From UBA3206 sp963623875 (GTDB lineage: Bacteria > Bacillota_I > Bacilli_A > Acholeplasmatales > Anaeroplasmataceae): DNA of 64,000 bases. Position 1 is the stretch's first letter. Each line of letters opens with the position of its first letter. The stretch is taken from contig CAVFNL010000045.1 of NCBI GenBank assembly GCA_963623875.1, forward strand, positions 39,732 through 103,731, given 5' to 3'. This document shows, piece after piece, positions 8,667 through 18,727 of the stretch. The notes below the pieces were generated by a model, which ran no database searches, was not told the DNA's origin, and saw nothing but the letters and a program-made list of their open reading frames with translations. Both the position numbers and the translations under genes were made by a program.

Positions 8667-9245
8667 TTAAGCAAGTGTTGTGATTGTAATAGTATAATCA
8701 TTTACTACTTCACTAGACTCAGCTGTAGTTATTTCATCTTCTGCAATATCCCATTTTGCATAACCTTCAGATGAAGATGCATAACCTATTGAAGTAATTG
8801 CATTACCACTTACATTAAAGTAGAATGTTCCTTTTAATGTTTGTAAATCTTCTGCAAATATTGCCTTAATTACCTTATCCCATGTAAGTGTTATCGTATT
8901 TTCGGATGTTTCACCTACTACTGTTGTATCAAATGTATATTCTTTAGTTGATTGATTATAAGTTAATGTTAAATTATAAGCTGAAGCATTCTCTGTAGCA
9001 GTAATACTATCTGTAGTACCTGCAATATTATAGTGATGTGTTCCTTCGTTTAAATAGTCTGTTCTAATAATTTCTCTTGCTTGTGTAAGTTCTGTTACAG
9101 CGTTTGAATCCTTTGCTTTCTTTGTAAAGCTTAGATAACCTACAACAGTAACGGATGCAAGTATTGCAAGAATAGCGATTACAACTAAAAGTTCAACAAG
9201 TGTAAATCCACGTTTTTTGTTTTTTGTTAATGTATTAGTGTTCAT
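8667..9245 (-). CDS. Major type IV pilin-like prepilin
   Basis: A 192-residue prepilin with leader MNTNTLTKNKKRG, mature start FTLVELLVVIAILAILASV, and the +5 Glu. A long N-terminal helix continues into 'FTKKAKDSNAVTELTQAREIIRTDYL', as in PilA/PilE-type major pilins. The C-terminal globular part is Thr/Ser/Asn-rich and lacks a Cys pair, so no disulfide loop. The ATG at 9245 is chosen because AAGGGAGTG precedes it; an ATG 12 codons earlier has no ribosome site. The gene is first in the locus, has its own promoter and is followed by a terminator, all consistent with the abundant structural subunit. Confidence 0.93.
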   Translation of the reverse strand: MNTNTLTKNKKRGFTLVELLVVIAILAILASVTVVGYLSFTKKAKDSNAVTELTQAREIIRTDYLNEGTHHYNIAGTTDSITATENASAYNLTLTYNQSTKEYTFDTTVVGETSENTITLTWDKVIKAIFAEDLQTLKGTFYFNVSGNAITSIGYASSSEGYAKWDIAEDEITTAESSEVVNDYTITITTLA

Positions 9246-9271
9246 AATATACACTCCCTTCGTATAGTTAT

Positions 9272-9300
9272 ATTGTATCAAATTTAATTTAAACTTTAAA
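9272..9300 (-). promoter_or_regulatory. Promoter of the major prepilin
   Basis: On the minus strand TTTAAA (9295-9300) and TACAAT (9272-9277) are spaced by 17 bases and lie upstream of the AAGGGAGTG ribosome site. Motif call only. Confidence 0.5.
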
Positions 9301-9348
9301 GTATTTTATCTTTTGTCTTTAAAAATTCACAATGTTTAATATTAAAAT

Positions 9349-10692
9349 TTATTTTTTTAACTTTAGTAAACATACATTTTCAACATGTATTGAATGTGAG
9401 AACAGGTCAAATGGTGTAACTTCACCTATTTCATATCCATTTTCACTAAGTATTTTCAAATCACGTGCAAACGTTGAAGTTTTACATGAAATATATACAA
9501 TTCTTTTTATTTTAGATTTTATTACTGTATCTAAGAATTTATAATCGCATCCTTTTCTTGGTGGATCAAATATCATTACATCTATCTTTTTATTCTTAAC
9601 TAATTTCATGATTACATCTTCACATTTACCACATATAAAATCTGCATTTGATATATTATTTAATTTCATATTCTCAAGTGCATTATCTACAGCTTCTTTT
9701 ACAACTTCAATACCATACACAAACTTTGCATACTTTGCGACGTTTAATGATATACTACCTATTCCACAGTACGCATCGATTACTACATCATCTTTTGTAA
9801 TAGATGCTAAAGAAATTGCTTTTGCATATAATCTTTCACATTGCACATGGTTTATTTGAAGAAAACTATTAGGATGTACTTTAAACATAAGTCCATTAAT
9901 GTTTTCAGTTAAATATTTTTCTTTTGCAAGAAGAATATATTCATTTTGTAATACAACGTTTGTCTTCTTATCATTTATGTTTAAATATACTGATACAATA
10001 TCTTGATATTTTTTTGTAAGTTCTTCTCGTATATAATTAAATGCATTAATCATTTTAGTCGCAACTAGTACAACCATAATCTTCATATCATAAGATACTC
10101 TTAGCATAACATTTCTAAAAATACCTTTGCCTGTTTCTTCATCATAAATATCTACACCATATTTATTAAGAAGTTCTTTGATTTCGTTAATAATATTTGT
10201 AGCACATGATGGTTCTATCATGCAACCATTAGATGGTACTATTTTATGTGATTTTTCTTCATAAAATCCGCTTATAATTTCACCATTTATTTTTTTAAAC
10301 GGAACTATTATTTTATTTCTATATCCATATGGATTAGGATTTAATACACATTCATTTACTACGATATCTTGTCCTATTATTTTTCTTAAAGTTCTTCTTG
10401 TAAGTTCTTGTTTGAACTTTAATTGATACATATATTTCATATGCATTATATTACAGCCACCACACGAAGAGTAATATGGACATATATTTTTTTCTCTATA
10501 TTCAGATTCTTTTATTATATTTATGTTTTTTGCAAAGCATAAATTTTTAGTTATTCTTAAAACCTTACATCTACAAATTTCACCTGGTATTGCATTATCA
10601 ATAAATACAGGTTTTTCATCACAATGAGCAATTCCTAAACCTTCAAGATCGAAATCATCAATTTCAAGTTCTAATATATCATCTACATTCAT
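9349..10692 (-). CDS. rlmD: 23S rRNA (uracil-5-)-methyltransferase, RumA/RlmD family
   Basis: This SAM-dependent enzyme methylates C5 of a uridine in 23S rRNA. An N-terminal TRAM domain (about residues 5-60) is followed by Fe-S cysteines in 'CPYYSSCGGC' (about 71-80). The class I methyltransferase fold follows, with 'DVVIDAYCGIGSISLNVAK' and 'DVMIFDPPRKGCD'. The catalytic cysteine is in 'VYISCKTSTFARDL' near the C-terminus. The length of 447 residues is normal. Bacilli often carry RlmCD-type enzymes that modify two sites; which uridine is the target cannot be read here. The ATG overlaps the uvrB stop by four bases, so the two are co-translated. Confidence 0.92.
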   Translation of the reverse strand: MNVDDILELEIDDFDLEGLGIAHCDEKPVFIDNAIPGEICRCKVLRITKNLCFAKNINIIKESEYREKNICPYYSSCGGCNIMHMKYMYQLKFKQELTRRTLRKIIGQDIVVNECVLNPNPYGYRNKIIVPFKKINGEIISGFYEEKSHKIVPSNGCMIEPSCATNIINEIKELLNKYGVDIYDEETGKGIFRNVMLRVSYDMKIMVVLVATKMINAFNYIREELTKKYQDIVSVYLNINDKKTNVVLQNEYILLAKEKYLTENINGLMFKVHPNSFLQINHVQCERLYAKAISLASITKDDVVIDAYCGIGSISLNVAKYAKFVYGIEVVKEAVDNALENMKLNNISNADFICGKCEDVIMKLVKNKKIDVMIFDPPRKGCDYKFLDTVIKSKIKRIVYISCKTSTFARDLKILSENGYEIGEVTPFDLFSHSIHVENVCLLKLKK

Positions 10693-12659
10693 TTACTTTC
10701 ACCTTTTAATTCAATAAGTACATCTCTTACTTGCGCAGCCATTTCAAAGTTAAGTTCTTTTGCATATTGCATCATCTCGTTTTCGAGTTTTAATATAAGC
10801 ATTTCCTTATCCTTCTTTGAAAGTTTTTCTTTATCAAACTTAACCTCTTCTTCACTATCTTTACAAACTACTGTTACGCTATCTCTTATTTGCTTAATAA
10901 CTGTCTTAGGCACGATGTTATGCTTTTTATTGTATGCTTGTTGAATATCTCTTCTTCTCTTAGTTTCTTTGATTGCTTCATCCATAGATAATGATATATT
11001 ATCTGCATACATTATAACCTTACCATTTGCATTTCTTGCGGCACGTCCTATAATTTGGATTAAGGAGCGTGTGCTTCTTAAAAATCCCATCTTATCCGCA
11101 TCAAGGATTGCTACTAAAGATACTTCTGGTATATCTAATCCTTCACGTAGAAGATTAATACCAACAAGACAATCATATTTACCAAGTCTTAAATCTCTTA
11201 GTATTTCAAGACGTTGTAATGCTTTAATTTCCGAGTGTAAATAGGCAACTCTAAGTCCCATTTGTTTAAAGTACTGTGTCAATTCTTCACTCATTTTTAT
11301 AGTAAGTGTTGTTACAAGTACTCTTTCACCTTTTTCACTACGTTTTACAATTTCAGCATACAAATCATCTATTTGTCCCATTGTTTTTCTTACTTCAATT
11401 TCAGGATCTAACAATCCTGTAGGACGTATAATTTGTTCTACAACAGGATTACAATCACGAACCTCAAAATCACCTGGTGTGGCGGATACATAGATGATTT
11501 GATCTAGTTTATCTTCAAATTCTTCAAATTTAAGTGGTCTATTATCTAGTGCACTAGGTAGACGAAATCCATAATCTACAAGAGTTTGTTTACGTGCTCT
11601 ATCTCCATTATACATTCCTCTTATTTGTGGGACTGTTACATGTGATTCATCTACAAATAAAATAAAATCTTTTTTAAAGAAATCAAGTAGTGTAGAAGGA
11701 GTTTCTCCTTCCGCTCTTAATGCCATATGACGTGAATAATTTTCAACCCCATTACAAGTTCCCATTTGTTCAAGCATTTCAATATCATATCTTGTGCGTT
11801 GTTCAATACGTTCAGCTTCTAGTGGTTTATGAAGTGAATTATAATATTCAATTCTTTCTTCTAATTCTTTTTTTATTCTTACTATAGCTTCTTTTAATTT
11901 GTCTTTTGGTGTTACGAAATGTGTTGCACTAAAAATATTAACGTATCCTACACTATCTATTGCTTTACCTGTTAGGACATCAAAGATTCTAATACGCTCT
12001 ATTTCTTCATCAAAAAATTCAACACGAATTCCATTTTTATGTTCTGATGCAGGGATTATTTCTAGCACATCTCCATGTATTCTAAATGACCCTCTTGAAA
12101 AATCTATTTCATTTCTTGAATACTGCATGCTTACAAGACGTTCTATCAATTCTTTTCTATCGTATGATTCACCTTTTCTAAGTGTCATCATTGATCCTAC
12201 ATAGTCTTCCATTGAACCTATTGAATATATGCAAGATACAGATGCGACAACTATTACATCATCATAATCAATAAGAGATGAGGTTGCATTATGTCTCATC
12301 TCATCAATTTCTTCATTAATTCTTGCGTCTTTTTCAATATATGTATCAGATGTTACAACATACGCTTCAGGTTGATAGTAGTCATAATAAGAAATGAAAT
12401 AACATACATGGTTATTAGGAAACATTGCTTTTAATTCTTGATATATTTGCCCCGCAAGAGTTTTATTAGGTTCTAAAATTAATGCTTTTTTACCTGTTTG
12501 TTTAATAATATTCGCAATCGTAAAAGTTTTACCTGAACCAGTAACCCCTTTTAAAACCATTTCACGAAGTCCTGCGTTAATATCATTTGAAAGTTCACTA
12601 ATAGCCTTTGGTTGGTCACCTGTGGGTTTAAAATCACTTTCTAATTTGAATTGTGCCAC
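10689..12659 (-). CDS. uvrB: Excinuclease ABC subunit B
   Basis: UvrB is the damage-verification helicase of nucleotide excision repair and hands damaged DNA to UvrC. Walker A GVTGSGKTFTIANI lies near residue 39. The beta-hairpin signature 'YYDYYQPEAY' follows at about 93, then helicase motifs including 'DESHVTVPQIRGMYNGD' and 'QIIGRAARN'. The C-terminal UVR coiled-coil motif ('AKELNFEMAAQVRD') that contacts UvrC is intact. 656 residues is full length. Translation begins at a GTG with GAGG eight bases upstream. uvrA and uvrC are not in this window. Confidence 0.98.
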   Translation of the reverse strand: MAQFKLESDFKPTGDQPKAISELSNDINAGLREMVLKGVTGSGKTFTIANIIKQTGKKALILEPNKTLAGQIYQELKAMFPNNHVCYFISYYDYYQPEAYVVTSDTYIEKDARINEEIDEMRHNATSSLIDYDDVIVVASVSCIYSIGSMEDYVGSMMTLRKGESYDRKELIERLVSMQYSRNEIDFSRGSFRIHGDVLEIIPASEHKNGIRVEFFDEEIERIRIFDVLTGKAIDSVGYVNIFSATHFVTPKDKLKEAIVRIKKELEERIEYYNSLHKPLEAERIEQRTRYDIEMLEQMGTCNGVENYSRHMALRAEGETPSTLLDFFKKDFILFVDESHVTVPQIRGMYNGDRARKQTLVDYGFRLPSALDNRPLKFEEFEDKLDQIIYVSATPGDFEVRDCNPVVEQIIRPTGLLDPEIEVRKTMGQIDDLYAEIVKRSEKGERVLVTTLTIKMSEELTQYFKQMGLRVAYLHSEIKALQRLEILRDLRLGKYDCLVGINLLREGLDIPEVSLVAILDADKMGFLRSTRSLIQIIGRAARNANGKVIMYADNISLSMDEAIKETKRRRDIQQAYNKKHNIVPKTVIKQIRDSVTVVCKDSEEEVKFDKEKLSKKDKEMLILKLENEMMQYAKELNFEMAAQVRDVLIELKGESK

Positions 12660-12664
12660 CTAAA

Positions 12665-12910
12665 TCACCTCTTTTTTCTTTTAATAGTTATAGTTGTGAC
12701 ATCAGAACTATTTATAATATGCGGCGAAACACTTACAACTTTATTTGGTAATGTTTTAGAATTTCTAAGCCACGTTCTAATGATAGTACCATTATTTGAA
12801 CCATGAATTACATTAAGTATGCTGTCCCCTCTTTTATAACATTCCTCAATACTTTCTATTATATATTTTTGTGCTTGCATTCTTAAAAGTCCATGAACAT
12901 CAATTTCCAT
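12665..12910 (-). CDS. Smr domain protein
   Basis: An 81-residue stand-alone Smr domain. The N-terminal 'IDVHGL' and the later 'VIHGSNNGTIIR' are the two signature motifs (LDLHG and HGxGxG-like) of Smr nucleases/nicking domains, which in MutS2 and related proteins cut DNA or RNA. I start it at the ATG at 12910, eight bases after GAGG. Longer upstream starts would run through the terminator hairpin at 12959-12977. It precedes uvrB by five bases and is probably co-transcribed. Confidence 0.85.
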   Translation of the reverse strand: MEIDVHGLLRMQAQKYIIESIEECYKRGDSILNVIHGSNNGTIIRTWLRNSKTLPNKVVSVSPHIINSSDVTTITIKRKKR

Positions 12911-12946
12911 ACTATATCCCTCAATATTCATTATTATATTAAATTT

Positions 12947-12977
12947 TATAAAAATAATAAAGGGCATAAAGCCCTTT
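12947..12977 (-). terminator. Terminator of the SGNH hydrolase gene
   Basis: A perfect 7-bp stem AAAGGGC/GCCCTTT (12959-12965 and 12971-12977) with a 5-base loop is followed on the minus strand by ATTATTTTTAT. Confidence 0.8.
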
Positions 12978-12993
12978 ACCATAATCAATTTCT

Positions 12994-13629
12994 CTAAATT
13001 AAATCCTTTAATGCATACGCAAGCATTTGATGTCCATATTCAGTCATATGTTCACCATCAACGCCAGGCTTTGCATACATTTTAGCATCAAGGAATTGCA
13101 AGTTATATTCTTCCGCAAGTCTTTTATACACATCTGAAGCATTTTTTGAAAGTTCGTACGACAATTCATCAAATTCACTATCTAATTCTTTAATATTTTT
13201 ACTAAGTAAGATAGGTGATACTAAAATTATTTTTCCATTATAGATTTTTCTTATTTGTTCAATTAATGTTTCCATTGAAAACCTTAAATCATCTAAACTT
13301 CTAGCATTTGATATCTTATAGTCATTTGTCCCAAGCATCAAAACTAAAATAGATGGTGTATGAGATTCTAAGATGATTTGAATAAAATCTATTGCGGCTC
13401 GTCCATATCTATAGTCATTATATATAGTAGTTCTTCCACATAAACCTTCTTCAACAACATTATAATTAGATCCTAAAAGTTTGCTAAGTATTTTAGTATA
13501 TCTAATATCTTCTCCATATCTTTCTTTAGTATTAGGATTATATCCCCATGTATTAGAATCTCCATAAACTAATATTGTTTTTCTTTGATTTACCACATTA
13601 ATTAGCTCTTCTTTTAATTCAACCACCAT
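12994..13629 (-). CDS. SGNH/GDSL-family esterase or hydrolase
   Basis: A 211-residue serine hydrolase without signal peptide, so probably cytoplasmic. Block I GDSN (nucleophile S25), block II Gly in 'EEGLCGRTT', block III GTND (100-103) and block V DGEHM with D191 and H194 are all intact. The 'YGDSNTWGY' start and 'RY' pattern resemble the arylesterase / acetyl-esterase branch of the SGNH family. The substrate is unknown. The ribosome site AGGAAAGGTAGG precedes the ATG. It is monocistronic, with terminators on both sides. Confidence 0.88.
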   Translation of the reverse strand: MVVELKEELINVVNQRKTILVYGDSNTWGYNPNTKERYGEDIRYTKILSKLLGSNYNVVEEGLCGRTTIYNDYRYGRAAIDFIQIILESHTPSILVLMLGTNDYKISNARSLDDLRFSMETLIEQIRKIYNGKIILVSPILLSKNIKELDSEFDELSYELSKNASDVYKRLAEEYNLQFLDAKMYAKPGVDGEHMTEYGHQMLAYALKDLI

Positions 13630-13691
13630 AGTTATTCCTACCTTTCCTAGTAATATACTAGGATTATAGTACTTAAAACTATTCTTGTCAA

Positions 13692-13718
13692 CAAAAAAGA
13701 GGACTATTCTTCCTCTTT
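13692..13718 (-). terminator. Terminator overlapping the end of the TtcA-like gene
   Basis: An 8-bp stem AAAGAGGA/TCCTCTTT (13696-13703 and 13711-13718) has a 7-base loop that contains the stop codon, and ends in TTTTTTG on the minus strand. Confidence 0.85.
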
Positions 13719-14558
13719 ATCGTATGTATCTAAGAAATTATGAATATTTTTACCTTCTTTATACATTATAACCTTACCTAGGTTAACATTAGATGCGGCC
13801 GCAAATATATTCTTTTCTACATTTTCGTTGTAGTTTTTTCTTAAATCTTCTATTAAATTCTTAGTAGCTCTTCTTTGTGATGTAGATGATTCAAGAGTCG
13901 AACAAGATTCTTCTTCAAATCTACATGCACATCTTATAAATTCAAGGCCATTATATTTTTGCCATGCAATTATATCTTTTTCTCTTATAAGATACATTGG
14001 TCTTATAAGCTCCATACCGCTATAGTTATCGCTATGAAGTTTTGGCATCATAGTTTGAAATGATCCAGCATTAAGCATATTCATAAGAACTGTTTGAATA
14101 ACATCATCATAGTGATGACCTAACGCTATTTTATTACATCCCATTTCCTTAGCTATTCTATATAGTGCTCCTCTACGCATTTTAGCGCATAAATAACATC
14201 CGCCACTTACTTGATTATGAGCTATTTCATAAATATCAGTTTCAACTATATTAGCTTTTATATTTAATTTCTTTAGATTATTTGTAACAGTCTCTAAAGT
14301 AAAATCTGAATACCCTGGATTCATCACAAGATATTTTACATCAAATTTAAAATCAGAATGTTTTTGAAGTTCTTCAAAAAGTTTAGCCATTAAATTAGAA
14401 TCTTTTCCACCTGATATACAAACACAAATTGAATCATTAGGTTTAACAAGTTCATATTCTTTGATGGCCTTTATGAAAGGAGCCCATAATTTTCCTCTAT
14501 ATTTAGTTATAATAGAACGTTCTATTTCTTGATACTCAAGAAGTACTCGTTTACTCAT
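13704..14558 (-). CDS. PP-loop tRNA thiolation enzyme, TtcA family
   Basis: This is an ATP-pyrophosphatase-fold enzyme of the TtcA/TilS superfamily. TtcA makes 2-thiocytidine at tRNA position 32. The PP-loop SGGKDS is at residues 49-54. A central CxxC (C121, C124) in 'GGCYLCAKMRRG' and C-terminal cysteines C210, C212 and C219 fit the Fe-S ligands of the TtcA group and exclude TilS. The 'LGHHYDD' motif is present. At 284 residues it matches TtcA. Exact substrate specificity in this lineage is not certain, as some homologues thiolate other tRNA bases. Confidence 0.85.
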   Translation of the reverse strand: MSKRVLLEYQEIERSIITKYRGKLWAPFIKAIKEYELVKPNDSICVCISGGKDSNLMAKLFEELQKHSDFKFDVKYLVMNPGYSDFTLETVTNNLKKLNIKANIVETDIYEIAHNQVSGGCYLCAKMRRGALYRIAKEMGCNKIALGHHYDDVIQTVLMNMLNAGSFQTMMPKLHSDNYSGMELIRPMYLIREKDIIAWQKYNGLEFIRCACRFEEESCSTLESSTSQRRATKNLIEDLRKNYNENVEKNIFAAASNVNLGKVIMYKEGKNIHNFLDTYDKEEE

Positions 14559-14589
14559 AATATCACCTTTTCCATAATATTACATTAAA

Positions 14590-14615
14590 AAGGATTAAGC
14601 AAGTACTTAATCCTT
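14590..14615 (-). terminator. Terminator of the 747-residue orphan gene
   Basis: A perfect 10-bp stem AAGGATTAAG/CTTAATCCTT with a 6-base loop is followed on the minus strand by TTTAATG. Confidence 0.85.
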
Positions 14616-14621
14616 AATAAT

Positions 14622-16865
14622 TTATTTAGATTTAATATTTTTGCTATCAGTATTTATAAGTGGTTCATCGCCTGAAAGAGAAGTATCAATTTGCTTATCT
14701 ATATTACTCTTTTCAAGATCGTTTTTAATAATATTTTCTAAATTATTGATTCTATTAGCACTTTTATCAATACCAAGTTCAACTTTGTTAGCATTTAAAA
14801 GATCTTCTCCAAATTCTTTAAGGAATGAATCCTTAATCATTTGGTTGTTTACCTTATTATTAAAATTTCTAATTGCATCAATTTGCTTATCAGCTTTAAC
14901 ATCTTCTTTATACTTACCACCAAAGAAATGGGCAACATGCTCAAAGAATGAATGTGATACATTTTTAGATAAATCGCTATAATTTTTATTAAGCGTTACA
15001 ACCTTAGGTTCGAAACCATTTTTAGTTGTGACAATTGATACTAAAGACATAACTTTGTTAGGATCGTTAATTGCGTTAACAAAAATTGCGGATATTACAT
15101 CATCCTTAGAATACTTCTTTCCATGTTCTTTGATATATTCATCTGCAAGTGTATCAATAGATTTTCCATTAACATAGAATAGATGAGCTCCTAAGTTATC
15201 AGTGATTTTTCCATCACCAATTGTATTTTTATATACTGGGTTAGACAATTGCATAATCATAAAATCATATGTTAAGATTTCTTTAGCTTGTGTCATCGCA
15301 ACTTTAGCATTTGAAGCATTTGAATATTTTTCAGAATTTTCTAATTTATTCTTTTCACACAATTGTTCAATACTTAATTTAGATAAGTCAGAATATTTTC
15401 TAGATCCGTCACCACAAACACCATATAATGAATAATCCATGTTGAAATTAGATACTCCAAAGTTTTGATACATCGTATCAGATATACATGAAGAAATAGC
15501 TAATCTATTTCTCGCAGAAATTGCTCCTGTACTATTCTTTAATTTGATTTTATTATAACCTTCAGCTATAGGTAATATTTCTCGTTCAGCTACACCTTCT
15601 ACTTTATCCTTTAATCCTTTTAATCCAGCTGCGCCTATTGGAGAACATAATCCTGTAGCGGCCATTATTTCTGCAGGTGCACTATATTGATATTGAGAAT
15701 CTACACCCATTTTATCCATTAATTTGTAATACTTAATTGGATCTTTTTGTTTTAAATATTGTTCGTAACTAGTTTTACCATCATTTCCTTTAGTGAAAGT
15801 AATCATTTGTTCGAACATAAATCTACATTCAGTATATTTTATGAATTCATAAATTCCGTTTTCAGATTCAAAATCATATATTTTAGGTCCTGCAAGATAT
15901 TTATCAAGCATTCTATCTACATATTTAAATGCTTTTTCAATATCACGTTCTTGTTTTAAATCTCTTGCATATATCACATTACAATATTCCATATAATTCT
16001 TTAATAATTCATTTAAATCATTTGGATTTTCCGCAAGTAAAAGTGGTGCCATTTGAGCATCACGTGAAATATATAGGTTTCTATTTAATGGATTTGTTAC
16101 AAGTGTTGTAAGTGATGATAAAAATTGACGCGATAAAGAATATCTCTTTAGTGCTTTAACTACATTATCTTTATTCTTAAATATCGAAGAATTTCCAAAT
16201 CCTCTATCACCAATTTCCTCAAGATTATATAATGAGGCATTATATCTTGCGATAGTACCAGCAACTTTAATAATTCTTGATTTAGCCTCAATAAGTTCTT
16301 TTTTCTTTAAAGCTTCTTCCTTAGTCTCTGCATAAATATTAACATCTTTATTTGTTTTTGAAAATATTAAGTCCATTTCATTTGAATCATAACTTAAAAT
16401 AACATCTGTAAATGCTTTTCTTTGTTCAAAGGTTGGCTCAACTATTAAACCTGTATATAGGTTATTTACATTTTCATGAACATAGTCTTCATCTAGCGCT
16501 TCTGATACAAGTTCTAAATCTCTTTTAAATGATTTTTTATTATTAACTTTTTCATTTTTTGAAGTTGTATTAATAATATTTTCATTTACATCTATGATAA
16601 TATTATCATTAGCATTTGTGTTAATAATATTTTCAGGTTTTATATTTGTATAAATTTCTTCTTCAATATTTTCTTCTTTAATTGTTTCAGTTTTGATTTC
16701 TTTAGTTTCTTCTTTTGGCAAATCAAAATCTATGAAACTAAATTTATACATTTGTTCTTTAGTATTATTACCAATTATAATTTCATTAGTATTTTGATTA
16801 AAATTATTTTGTTGCACAAAACTGTTTTCTGATTCATCTTCGCTGTATTCATCTTTTTCTAACAT
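14622..16865 (-). CDS. Orphan protein of unknown function (747 aa)
   Basis: I do not recognise this protein. It has no signal peptide or clear membrane helix. The N-terminal ~125 residues are acidic and low complexity, rich in Asn, Ile and Glu. The rest (about 130-700) looks mostly alpha-helical and folded, with few cysteines and no nucleotide-binding or catalytic signature I can name. The block 'HSFFEHVAHFFGGKYKEDV' (from about residue 638) resembles a block near the C-termini of two other orphan proteins in this window (435 aa at 22388-23695 and 414 aa at 47514-48758). The tail is again acidic and polar. It is monocistronic with its own terminator; AGAGAGG precedes the ATG. Possible roles include cytoplasmic structural, phage-derived or exported effector proteins, but nothing in the sequence decides. 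Confidence 0.85.
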   Translation of the reverse strand: MLEKDEYSEDESENSFVQQNNFNQNTNEIIIGNNTKEQMYKFSFIDFDLPKEETKEIKTETIKEENIEEEIYTNIKPENIINTNANDNIIIDVNENIINTTSKNEKVNNKKSFKRDLELVSEALDEDYVHENVNNLYTGLIVEPTFEQRKAFTDVILSYDSNEMDLIFSKTNKDVNIYAETKEEALKKKELIEAKSRIIKVAGTIARYNASLYNLEEIGDRGFGNSSIFKNKDNVVKALKRYSLSRQFLSSLTTLVTNPLNRNLYISRDAQMAPLLLAENPNDLNELLKNYMEYCNVIYARDLKQERDIEKAFKYVDRMLDKYLAGPKIYDFESENGIYEFIKYTECRFMFEQMITFTKGNDGKTSYEQYLKQKDPIKYYKLMDKMGVDSQYQYSAPAEIMAATGLCSPIGAAGLKGLKDKVEGVAEREILPIAEGYNKIKLKNSTGAISARNRLAISSCISDTMYQNFGVSNFNMDYSLYGVCGDGSRKYSDLSKLSIEQLCEKNKLENSEKYSNASNAKVAMTQAKEILTYDFMIMQLSNPVYKNTIGDGKITDNLGAHLFYVNGKSIDTLADEYIKEHGKKYSKDDVISAIFVNAINDPNKVMSLVSIVTTKNGFEPKVVTLNKNYSDLSKNVSHSFFEHVAHFFGGKYKEDVKADKQIDAIRNFNNKVNNQMIKDSFLKEFGEDLLNANKVELGIDKSANRINNLENIIKNDLEKSNIDKQIDTSLSGDEPLINTDSKNIKSK

Positions 16866-16889
16866 TTTAAATACCTCTCTTTTTCTTTA

Positions 16890-18614
16890 TTAATGATAAT
16901 ATTCTTCACCTTCACAATATTTATCATTTATAACATTTTCCGCAATATTATTAGTATGGTCTCCTATACGCTCTAAATTAGATACTATATCAACATAATA
17001 ATCTAAGTTAGATACACTGCATATTCCTTTATTTAATCTTAGGATATGACGCTTTCTACAATATTCTTCCATATCGTCTACAACTTCTTCATCAGATAAT
17101 ACAATTTTAGCTTTTTCTTTATCCCAAGAAGATATTGCATCGATCGAATATACTACCATCTCTTCTAGTTTATCAAACATTTTCTTTAAGTCAATAGTAC
17201 CCTCTTCTGACAAATATAGATGTGCTTCATACCTTTGAGTAAAAAATTCTACAATATTTGTACAATGATCCCCAACACGCTCTAAGTCTTTTATTGTATC
17301 TAAGTATTTTGATACAGTATCAGTTTGAGTTGATGATAGGTCAGCTTGGGTAAGTTTAATTAAATATTCATGAATTTTAGTATCAAGTCCATTGATTTGA
17401 TATTCATATTTAGCAGCCTTGTCTGCTGCGCCTGAAATATTTTCAAATGAATAATCGTATGTTAGTTTAAAATATTCTTTTGTAATATCTCCCATATAAT
17501 CAATCGCTTTTTTAACAAACTCTATTGCAAGTCCTGGAGAACGCTTAACAAGAGCATAATCTTGGAGTTGTTTTTCTAAATCAGACTCATCGTCTCCTCT
17601 TACAATAAGATTAGTTAAGTGTGTAATAGGTGTTAATAAGAATAAGAATACAAAACTGTTTACTATATTAAATCCTAGGTGGGCAAAAGATATAATTAAT
17701 TCATTATTTTTACCTTCCCATCCAAGTACGCTATCATTAAACCATGTAACAATCATCTTAAATGGTATCCATAATATGACACCAAACACAAGTACTCCTA
17801 AAAATTTAAACAAAATGTTTGCGACCGCAACCTTCTTAGCTGTCTTATTTGAGCCAAGAGATGCGATTAAAGCTGTAATTGTTGTACCTATGTTAGCTCC
17901 TAACATAATCGCAAGTCCACCTTTTAGTGCTATGGTACCTGATGAATATATACCTTGCACAATAGATATTGTACATGATGATGATTGTACTATTAATGTG
18001 AACACAAGACCTACTAAAACACCTAGGATAGGCACTCCTGAAATTGATTCAAACATACTTTCAATACGTTCTTTATAAGTACCTTCAACAATAGTTTTAA
18101 ATGCCATATCAATTATTGTATTTCCAAAGAAAATAAATCCAAATCCTAATACAATAAGACCTATTTGTTGAATCTTCTTTTTCTTGCTAAAGAAAACGAT
18201 AGTAGCTCCTACAAAAACTAATACAACTGCAATTATAGGCATTATTTTTAGTTTAGATGAAAGGGCTAGTATAAGTGGTAAAATAGTACCACCGATATTT
18301 GCTCCTAATAAAACACCTAAAGATTGCTTAAATGTCATTAATCCTGCCGCAACTAGCGATACCGCAAGAGCAGATGTACCAGATGAGCTTTGAGTAATCA
18401 TTGTAACAATTAAACCTACAATAAGCCCTTTAAATGGATTATCTGTGAATTTCTCTATTACATTTTTAATTCTAGCTCCAGCTAGAACTTTTAAGCTATT
18501 TCCCATAAGGCCAATACCATATAGGAAAATTCCTAGTCCACATAAAATGTAAAGAATAGCCTGCCATGTATGCATGCCACTAAATCCAATTCCTAATATA
18601 TTATATAAGTTCAT
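16890..18614 (-). CDS. Na+/phosphate cotransporter with PhoU-like domain (NptA family)
   Basis: The N-terminal ~330 residues are a polytopic NptA/PF02690 transporter with two inverted repeats, each marked by the QSSS motif ('TQSSSGTSAL' and 'VQSSSCTISIV'). The C-terminal ~200 residues are cytoplasmic and helical, with PhoU-type features ('LERVGDHCTNI' and 'LERIGDHTNNI', the metal-binding ExxxD pattern). Such fusions import or export phosphate using the sodium gradient. The start at 18614 is chosen because GGAG lies eight bases upstream; the ATG 12 codons earlier has no such site. No pst operon is present. Confidence 0.9.
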   Translation of the reverse strand: MNLYNILGIGFSGMHTWQAILYILCGLGIFLYGIGLMGNSLKVLAGARIKNVIEKFTDNPFKGLIVGLIVTMITQSSSGTSALAVSLVAAGLMTFKQSLGVLLGANIGGTILPLILALSSKLKIMPIIAVVLVFVGATIVFFSKKKKIQQIGLIVLGFGFIFFGNTIIDMAFKTIVEGTYKERIESMFESISGVPILGVLVGLVFTLIVQSSSCTISIVQGIYSSGTIALKGGLAIMLGANIGTTITALIASLGSNKTAKKVAVANILFKFLGVLVFGVILWIPFKMIVTWFNDSVLGWEGKNNELIISFAHLGFNIVNSFVFLFLLTPITHLTNLIVRGDDESDLEKQLQDYALVKRSPGLAIEFVKKAIDYMGDITKEYFKLTYDYSFENISGAADKAAKYEYQINGLDTKIHEYLIKLTQADLSSTQTDTVSKYLDTIKDLERVGDHCTNIVEFFTQRYEAHLYLSEEGTIDLKKMFDKLEEMVVYSIDAISSWDKEKAKIVLSDEEVVDDMEEYCRKRHILRLNKGICSVSNLDYYVDIVSNLERIGDHTNNIAENVINDKYCEGEEYYH

Positions 18615-18727
18615 ATTTAATTCTCCATATATTTTATAAAAAATTTGCAATTATATTTTATATTAATTGTAAAAGTTTTGCAACAAAGTTGTAAAATTAT
18701 ATAACACACATAAATTATAAAAATATA